Positions 7,178 to 11,659 of a DNA stretch of 11,659 nucleotides are shown here, piece after piece (position 1 is the first letter of the stretch; every line of letters starts with the position of its first letter). Below the pieces are notes generated by a model. The model did no database searches. It saw only the letters and a program-made list of their open reading frames with translations, and had not been told where the DNA came from. The DNA comes from Bacteroidales bacterium (GTDB taxonomy: Bacteria > Bacteroidota > Bacteroidia > Bacteroidales > UBA932). A program made the position numbers and the translations under genes. Location of the stretch: contig JABUTP010000019.1 in assembly GCA_021443625.1 (NCBI GenBank), forward strand, positions 27,299-38,957. The letters run 5' to 3'.

Positions 7178-9235
7178 ACCTATTGTCGCTCCGTTTGCCA
7201 ATGTCTCGGCGGGGGTGATGAACCGCATCTTGCCGTCGGCCTGCCTTGCCATCAGAATCATTCCCTGCGACATTATGCCGCGAATCTTGCGGGGCTGGAG
7301 ATTTGCCAGGATGCAAATCTGTCTGCCCACCATCTCCTCGGGAGTGTAGTATTCGGCTATGCCCGAAACAATCTCGCGCTGGTCGAGACCGGTGTCAATG
7401 GTGAGGTGGAGGAGTTTGTCGGTATTGGGGACGCGTTCTGCCTTCAGCACGGTGGCAGTGCGGATGTCCATCTTCTCAAAATCCTCGAACGTGCATTCTG
7501 CCTTTGCGGGGTCCACCTTGGGGGCGTTTGCTGCAGCTGCTGCGGCAGCGGCGGCTTCGTTGGCCTTCTTTATCTCTTCCAGCCTCTGCATCTGGGCGTC
7601 AATGGCATCATCCTCAATCTTGGAGAACAACAGCTCGGCAGCGCCCAGCTGATGCCCTGCGGGAAGGATTTCGGCTTTGCCTATCTCGTCCCAGCAAACC
7701 TTTTCCATACGGAGCATGGCTGCGAGTTTCTCCATAGAGAAGGGGAGGAACGGGGCGCAGGCGATGGCTATGTCGGCGCAAATCTGGATGGAGTTGTAAA
7801 GGATGGATGCGGTGCGGTCCAGGTCTTCCTTGGCAACTTTCCAGGGCTCGGTGTCGCTTATGTATTTGTTGCCCAGACGGGCCAGATTCATAGCTTCTTT
7901 AAGCGCTTCGCGGAATTTGTAATGCTCGATGTTATCCTCGATGGCCGCCTTGATGGCGGGAATCTGGGCTATCGTTTCCCGGTCTATGTCTGCCGGCTTG
8001 GCGTTGGCGGGCACCTGTCCGCCGAAGTATTTGTGGCACAGTACCACGGCGCGGTTCACGAAGTTACCCAATATGGCCACCAGCTCGCTGTTGTTGCGAG
8101 TCTGGAAGTCCTTCCAGGTGAAGTCGTTGTCCTTTGTTTCGGGAGCATTTGCGCACAGCACGTAGCGCAGGGCGTCCTGATGGTTGGGGAAGTCGCGCAG
8201 ATATTCGTGGAGCCATACAGCCCAGTTGCGCGAAGTCGAAATCTTGCCGCCTTCGAGATTGAGGAACTCGTTGGCCGGCACATTTTCGGGCAGGATATAT
8301 CCGCCGTGGGCCTTCAGCATTGAGGGGAACACGATGCAGTGGAACACGATATTGTCCTTGCCTATGAAATGAACCAGTTTGGTGTCTTCGCTCTTCCACC
8401 ATTTCTCCCAACTGTCGGGGAGAAGTTCCTTGGTGTTGGAAATATATCCGATGGGGGCGTCAAACCACACGTAGAGAACTTTCCCTTTGGACCCTTCCAC
8501 CGGCACCGGCACGCCCCAGTTGAGGTCACGGCTCACCGCACGCGGCTGGAGACCGCTGTCTATCCACGACTTGCACTGGCCATAGACGTTGGTCTTCCAC
8601 TCCTTGTGGCCGTCCAGAATCCACTCTTTGAGCCATCCTTCGTAGTTGTTCAGGGGGAGGTACCAGTGTTTGGTCACTTTTTTTATGGGGGTGCTTCCGC
8701 TCACGGTCGAATGGGGGTTGATGAGTTCCTCGGGGCTGAGGCTCGAACCGCATTTCTCGCACTGGTCGCCGTATGCCCCTTCGGCGCCGCATTTGGGGCA
8801 GGTACCCACAATGTAGCGGTCGGCAAGGAACATTTCGGCTTCGGTGTCGAAGAAATGTTCGCTCTCCTTCTCTATGAATTTGCCCTCGTCATATAACTTG
8901 CGGAAGAAATCCGATGCAGTCTGCCTGTGTATGTCGCTGCTGGTGCGGGAATAGATGTCGAAACTGATGCCGAATTCGGCAAACGAATCCTTGATGACCT
9001 GATGGTATTTATCCACAACATCCTGCGGAGAACACCCCTCCCTGAGCGCCTTGATGGTGATGGGGACTCCGTGTTCGTCAGAGCCGCATACAAAAAGAAC
9101 CTCCTCGCCGCGCATTCGGAGATACCTGACATAAATGTCGGCGGGGACATACACTCCCGCAAGGTGTCCGATGTGTACTGGGCCGTTGGCATACGGCAAT
9201 GCGCTGGTTACAAGTGTCCTTTTGTGATTTTTCAT
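7175..9235 (-). CDS. metG: Methionyl-tRNA synthetase with C-terminal tRNA-binding domain
   Basis: Class I synthetase that attaches methionine to initiator and elongator tRNA(Met); cytoplasmic. The 686-residue protein shows the HIGH motif (21-24) after the [13 protein letters not shown] start. A CxxC-x9-CxxC zinc knuckle follows (Cys146, Cys149, Cys159, Cys162), and the second ATP motif reads KISTS (331-335) in place of KMSKS. The anticodon-binding helical domain covers about 370-550. A Glu/Ala-rich linker with a run of nine or more alanines (561-569) leads to a C-terminal EMAPII/Trbp111-like OB-fold (about 582-686, with [23 protein letters not shown]), which aids tRNA binding and dimerisation in this family. 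The ATG is at 9233-9235. The gene is 39 nt downstream of dnaG on the same strand and probably shares its transcript. It ends convergently with the TonB-like gene. No truncation is seen. Confidence 0.97.
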   Translation of the reverse strand: MKNHKRTLVTSALPYANGPVHIGHLAGVYVPADIYVRYLRMRGEEVLFVCGSDEHGVPITIKALREGCSPQDVVDKYHQVIKDSFAEFGISFDIYSRTSSDIHRQTASDFFRKLYDEGKFIEKESEHFFDTEAEMFLADRYIVGTCPKCGAEGAYGDQCEKCGSSLSPEELINPHSTVSGSTPIKKVTKHWYLPLNNYEGWLKEWILDGHKEWKTNVYGQCKSWIDSGLQPRAVSRDLNWGVPVPVEGSKGKVLYVWFDAPIGYISNTKELLPDSWEKWWKSEDTKLVHFIGKDNIVFHCIVFPSMLKAHGGYILPENVPANEFLNLEGGKISTSRNWAVWLHEYLRDFPNHQDALRYVLCANAPETKDNDFTWKDFQTRNNSELVAILGNFVNRAVVLCHKYFGGQVPANAKPADIDRETIAQIPAIKAAIEDNIEHYKFREALKEAMNLARLGNKYISDTEPWKVAKEDLDRTASILYNSIQICADIAIACAPFLPFSMEKLAAMLRMEKVCWDEIGKAEILPAGHQLGAAELLFSKIEDDAIDAQMQRLEEIKKANEAAAAAAAAANAPKVDPAKAECTFEDFEKMDIRTATVLKAERVPNTDKLLHLTIDTGLDQREIVSGIAEYYTPEEMVGRQICILANLQPRKIRGIMSQGMILMARQADGKMRFITPAETLANGATIG

Positions 9236-9274
9236 GATAAAAGTGATTTTAGAACCCGCTAAAATACAAAAAAT

Positions 9275-11350
9275 CTACTTTATATTCCGCATATCCTGCA
9301 TAATCTGGCTGCGAACTTTGTTGAGCAGGTTCTGGTGGGATATAAGTTGAGTCTGCAACTCAACATCATTGTTTTTGAATGCGGATGCAACCTGGGCGGG
9401 GATGTCCTTCAGCTGGAGTTCGATGTAGCGGAGCTTGAAGAACAGCACCGACTTGGGCACGTTGATGTGCAACAGCTGCTCCTCGGGGGTTATCGACTTG
9501 CGGTAGGCCTCGATGGTCAGGGGGTGCGATTCGCTTATCATTGAAATGACCTCCCTCACCACCGACTGGTCTTCGCTGCAGGTGAAATGTTGTATGATAC
9601 GGCTCTGCGCCGTCATCACGTCCGCCTCGGGGTTGCGGGGAATCTCGAAGTAGTTGTCGTAAATCTTCTGGAATACGGGGTTGGAAAACGTCAGTTCGTC
9701 CTCTTCGAGCGACTGTCGGATATACTGCGACACCGTTATCTCATCCACTTTTTCCGCTCCGTATATCATATTCTCCTCGCGATGGATGGGGTACTCCCCG
9801 AAACGCACGAGATATGAGGCAAGTTCCCGTTCGCAAGGCTCCATAAGGGAGTTGGTGATGGCGCTCTGGTAAGGCACGTCCTCCGATGGAACTGCATCGT
9901 ATGTAGCTCCGCCGTAATCCTCCTCGGAAGGAGGGGGCGGGAGAGGGGTGTCGCCATAGGATGCGGCGTCGCTGCGGGTCTGCTGCCGCTGCGCCTGCTG
10001 CCGCTGCTCATAGTTGCGGCGGGCTGTCTGCTGCTGCCGTTTCTGCGCGCGGAAACGCGAGATGCTGGTGAAGACGCTCTCCGAAGGGAAGTTGTACCTG
10101 TCCACGACCATCTGGGCATAGACGCCCCTGGCGATGTCGTCGGGAATGACGGCAATGGTTTCTATGACATCCCTCAGGAACTGCGTCCTGCGGGAGGGGT
10201 CGTTCCCAATCTCTTCGTGGAGCAGGTCGGCCTTGAACGTCACAAAGTCCTTCTCGTTGGAAGTGATGAAATCCTCTATCTCATCCCGTGTGTGCGCTTT
10301 GGCAAAGGAATCGGGGTCATCCTCGGGGGGGAGCAGCACCACCTTGACCGTCATCCCCGCCTCAAGAATCATATCGATACCTCGGATGGCAGCCTTGATG
10401 CCGGCGGCGTCTCCGTCGTAAATCACCGTGATATTGTCGGTGAACCGGCGGATGAGGGATATCTGGCCGGTGGTCAGCGACGTGCCACTGGAGGCCACAA
10501 CATTCTCAATGCCGCTCTGGTGCATCGAAATGACGTCGGTATAACCCTCCACCAGAAGGCATTTGTTCTTTTTGGCTATGGCGTTCTTGGCAAAGAAAAT
10601 TCCGTAGAGGGAGAGATTCTTCACATAAATCTCCGATTCGGGCGAATTTATGTATTTTGCCTTCCCTTCCACCTTCCCCGGGGACATGATGCGGCCTCCG
10701 AATGCTATGACGCGGCCGCTTATGGAGTGGACGGGGAACATGACTCTGTCGTAGAACCGGTCGAGCAACCGCCCGTCGTCACGCACCAGGGAGAGCCCCG
10801 TTTCCACCAGATATTCGGATTTGAACCCCTGCTCCAGCGCCTTGGCCGAAAAGGAGAACTTCTCCTGCTTGGGGGCATATCCCAGACCGAACTTGCGGAT
10901 GGTTTCGTCGGTGAACTTTCTCTGGCGGAAATACTGCAGTCCGATAAGCGAGGTTTCCTCATTCCAAAGGTTCGCTTCATAGTGCTTCTGCGCCGCTTCG
11001 GTCACGATGAGCAGGCTCTCCCGCTTCTGGCTTGCCGCCAGATCTTCGGGACTCTCCTCTTTTTCCTGCACTTCAATCCCGTATTTGGCGGCGAGATACT
11101 TCAGCGCCTCGGGGTAGGTCATGTGCTCGTGTTCCATAAGGAAGGAAACTGCCGTTCCGGCCTTGCCGCAGGCGAAACACTTGAAAATCTGCTTGGTGGA
11201 TGAAACCGAAAGGGAAGGGCTCTTGTCGTCGTGGAACGGACACAGACCGATATAGTTTGAACCCCTGCGGCGAAGCGAGATGAATTCGCCTATGACATCT
11301 TCGATGCGGGTCGCCTCGAGTATCCTCTCTTTGGTAAAATTATCTATCAT
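9275..11350 (-). CDS. dnaG: DNA primase
   Basis: Synthesises RNA primers for replication at the fork together with the DnaB helicase. The 691-residue protein has an N-terminal CHC2 zinc-binding domain with Cys37, His40, Cys58 and Cys61 (CPFHDDKSPSLSV, CFACGKAG). The primase core follows, with its N-terminal part at about 110-260 (DRVMFPVHSISGRVIAFGGR 201-220). The TOPRIM domain carries catalytic Glu268 in VEGYTD and the DGD acidic pair Asp311/Asp313. A low-complexity Gln/Arg-rich linker (about 436-460) and a PLPPPPSEEDYGG stretch separate the core from the C-terminal helicase-interaction region (about 500-691). That region is weakly conserved between phyla, so the assignment there rests on position. 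At 691 residues it is longer than E. coli DnaG (581), mainly because of the linker. The start ATG (11348-11350) gives the normal MIDNFTKERILEATRIEDVIGEF opening. metG lies 39 nt downstream. Confidence 0.97.
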   Translation of the reverse strand: MIDNFTKERILEATRIEDVIGEFISLRRRGSNYIGLCPFHDDKSPSLSVSSTKQIFKCFACGKAGTAVSFLMEHEHMTYPEALKYLAAKYGIEVQEKEESPEDLAASQKRESLLIVTEAAQKHYEANLWNEETSLIGLQYFRQRKFTDETIRKFGLGYAPKQEKFSFSAKALEQGFKSEYLVETGLSLVRDDGRLLDRFYDRVMFPVHSISGRVIAFGGRIMSPGKVEGKAKYINSPESEIYVKNLSLYGIFFAKNAIAKKNKCLLVEGYTDVISMHQSGIENVVASSGTSLTTGQISLIRRFTDNITVIYDGDAAGIKAAIRGIDMILEAGMTVKVVLLPPEDDPDSFAKAHTRDEIEDFITSNEKDFVTFKADLLHEEIGNDPSRRTQFLRDVIETIAVIPDDIARGVYAQMVVDRYNFPSESVFTSISRFRAQKRQQQTARRNYEQRQQAQRQQTRSDAASYGDTPLPPPPSEEDYGGATYDAVPSEDVPYQSAITNSLMEPCERELASYLVRFGEYPIHREENMIYGAEKVDEITVSQYIRQSLEEDELTFSNPVFQKIYDNYFEIPRNPEADVMTAQSRIIQHFTCSEDQSVVREVISMISESHPLTIEAYRKSITPEEQLLHINVPKSVLFFKLRYIELQLKDIPAQVASAFKNNDVELQTQLISHQNLLNKVRSQIMQDMRNIK

Positions 11351-11400
11351 CGCTCAAGTTCCGCTGGGGAAAAAAAGAATGTATTGTTAGTAGAGGAGGG

Positions 11401-11659
11401 CTATAGGACGGAGCGCAACAACTCCAGCTCCTCCTCCGTGTAGAGCAGCTTGTCCAGCAGGGTGTCGAACCAAAGGGCGTCGTGGAACATGATCACGAAG
11501 GCCAACACTGCAATCACCAGCCCCAGCAGGATGTAGAGGATAGTTCTGCCCGGGCTTCGGCGGCTTTGCTCACGCCCCGGAGCCTGCTCCATTATGCGGG
11601 CAGCCTCACGGTCATCGTCAGATGCGGTCGGCCCGCTTTCCGCTTCCGGTTCCGCTGCT
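11401..11659 (-). CDS. Small single-pass membrane protein, unidentified, 5' end probably beyond the window
   Basis: I do not recognise this protein. The frame stays open from its stop (11401-11403) to the right edge, giving 85 visible residues. The only in-frame start seen is an ATG at 11590-11592, which would yield 63 residues. The 22 codons upstream of that ATG encode an acidic, Ala/Pro/Glu/Asp-rich stretch with no ATG, GTG or TTG, which looks like the disordered N-terminal part of a longer protein, so I favour a start outside the window. After the ATG come a basic stretch (SRRSPGR), a hydrophobic segment about 17-36 (TILYILLGLVIAVLAFVIMF), a short amphipathic part with Trp41 and Phe42, and an acidic tail YTEEELELL. 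The positive-inside pattern puts the N-terminus in the cytoplasm. It lies 50 nt upstream of dnaG on the same strand. Function unknown; membrane location is inferred. Confidence 0.55.
   Translation of the reverse strand, partial: AAEPEAESGPTASDDDREAARIMEQAPGREQSRRSPGRTILYILLGLVIAVLAFVIMFHDALWFDTLLDKLLYTEEELELLRSVL

Noticed and set aside
7527..7560. Alanine-codon run in metG resembling a microsatellite
   Set aside because: The codons are mixed GCA/GCT/GCC/GCG and form an Ala-rich linker before the C-terminal tRNA-binding domain; ordinary for an interdomain linker.
7406..8323. Long open frame (305 codons) on the plus strand opposite metG
   Set aside because: Fully antisense to a gene with all MetRS motifs; the product is low in recognisable structure and starts inside another gene.
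9236..9300. Possible metG promoter on the minus strand (TAGATTTT at 9277-9270, near the -7 consensus)
   Set aside because: One mismatch at the most informative end, overlaps the dnaG stop codon, and no TTTG at the right distance upstream; co-transcription with dnaG explains metG expression.
10217..11203. Long open frame (328 codons) on the plus strand opposite dnaG
   Set aside because: It lies wholly antisense to the well-supported primase gene and its translation shows no recognisable domain; an antisense artefact of GC-rich codon use.
1..11659. Search for CRISPR arrays, insertion sequences, tRNA/rRNA genes, toxin-antitoxin or defence modules
   Set aside because: No regularly spaced repeats, transposase motifs, cloverleaf-like segments or defence-type domains were seen; nearly all bases are covered by housekeeping genes.

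Overview
The window is a compact, gene-dense stretch of chromosome from a member of the Bacteroidota, most likely the order Bacteroidales. The evidence is the style of the proteins (a GSCFA-domain protein, a short TonB-like transducer, a MetRS with a KISTS motif and a fused C-terminal tRNA-binding domain, an AsnRS of the Bacteroidetes type). A TAnnTTTG -7 promoter box also lies upstream of asnS, and conventional Shine-Dalgarno sequences are mostly absent. The base composition is moderately GC-rich, which would suit an Alistipes/Rikenellaceae-like genome, but that finer placement is only a guess.

Layout. Positions 1-7150 are on the plus strand: the 3' part of an MsbA-like exporter ABC protein, a dCMP deaminase, an S41 C-terminal processing protease with a PDZ domain, and a GSCFA-domain protein. 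These four are closely packed, two junctions overlap, and they look like one transcription unit. After a 68-nt AT-rich gap with a promoter-like box comes a second unit: asnS, udk (uridine kinase) and a TonB-like protein. Positions 7175-11659 are on the minus strand, read from right to left: a small membrane protein that runs off the right edge, dnaG (primase), and metG (methionyl-tRNA synthetase). The two blocks converge at 7151-7174, where the two stop codons sit inside the arms of a short inverted repeat.

Functionally this is core housekeeping: envelope export, periplasmic proteolysis and energy transduction (ABC, S41, TonB-like), pyrimidine nucleotide metabolism (dCMP deaminase, uridine kinase), aminoacylation (AsnRS, MetRS) and replication priming (DnaG). 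I see no mobile element, CRISPR array, tRNA/rRNA gene, phage gene or defence system, and nothing that amounts to a new system. The points most worth a second look are the GSCFA protein translationally linked to the protease, the charged, non-proline-rich TonB-like protein without ExbB/ExbD nearby, and the unidentified small membrane protein next to dnaG.
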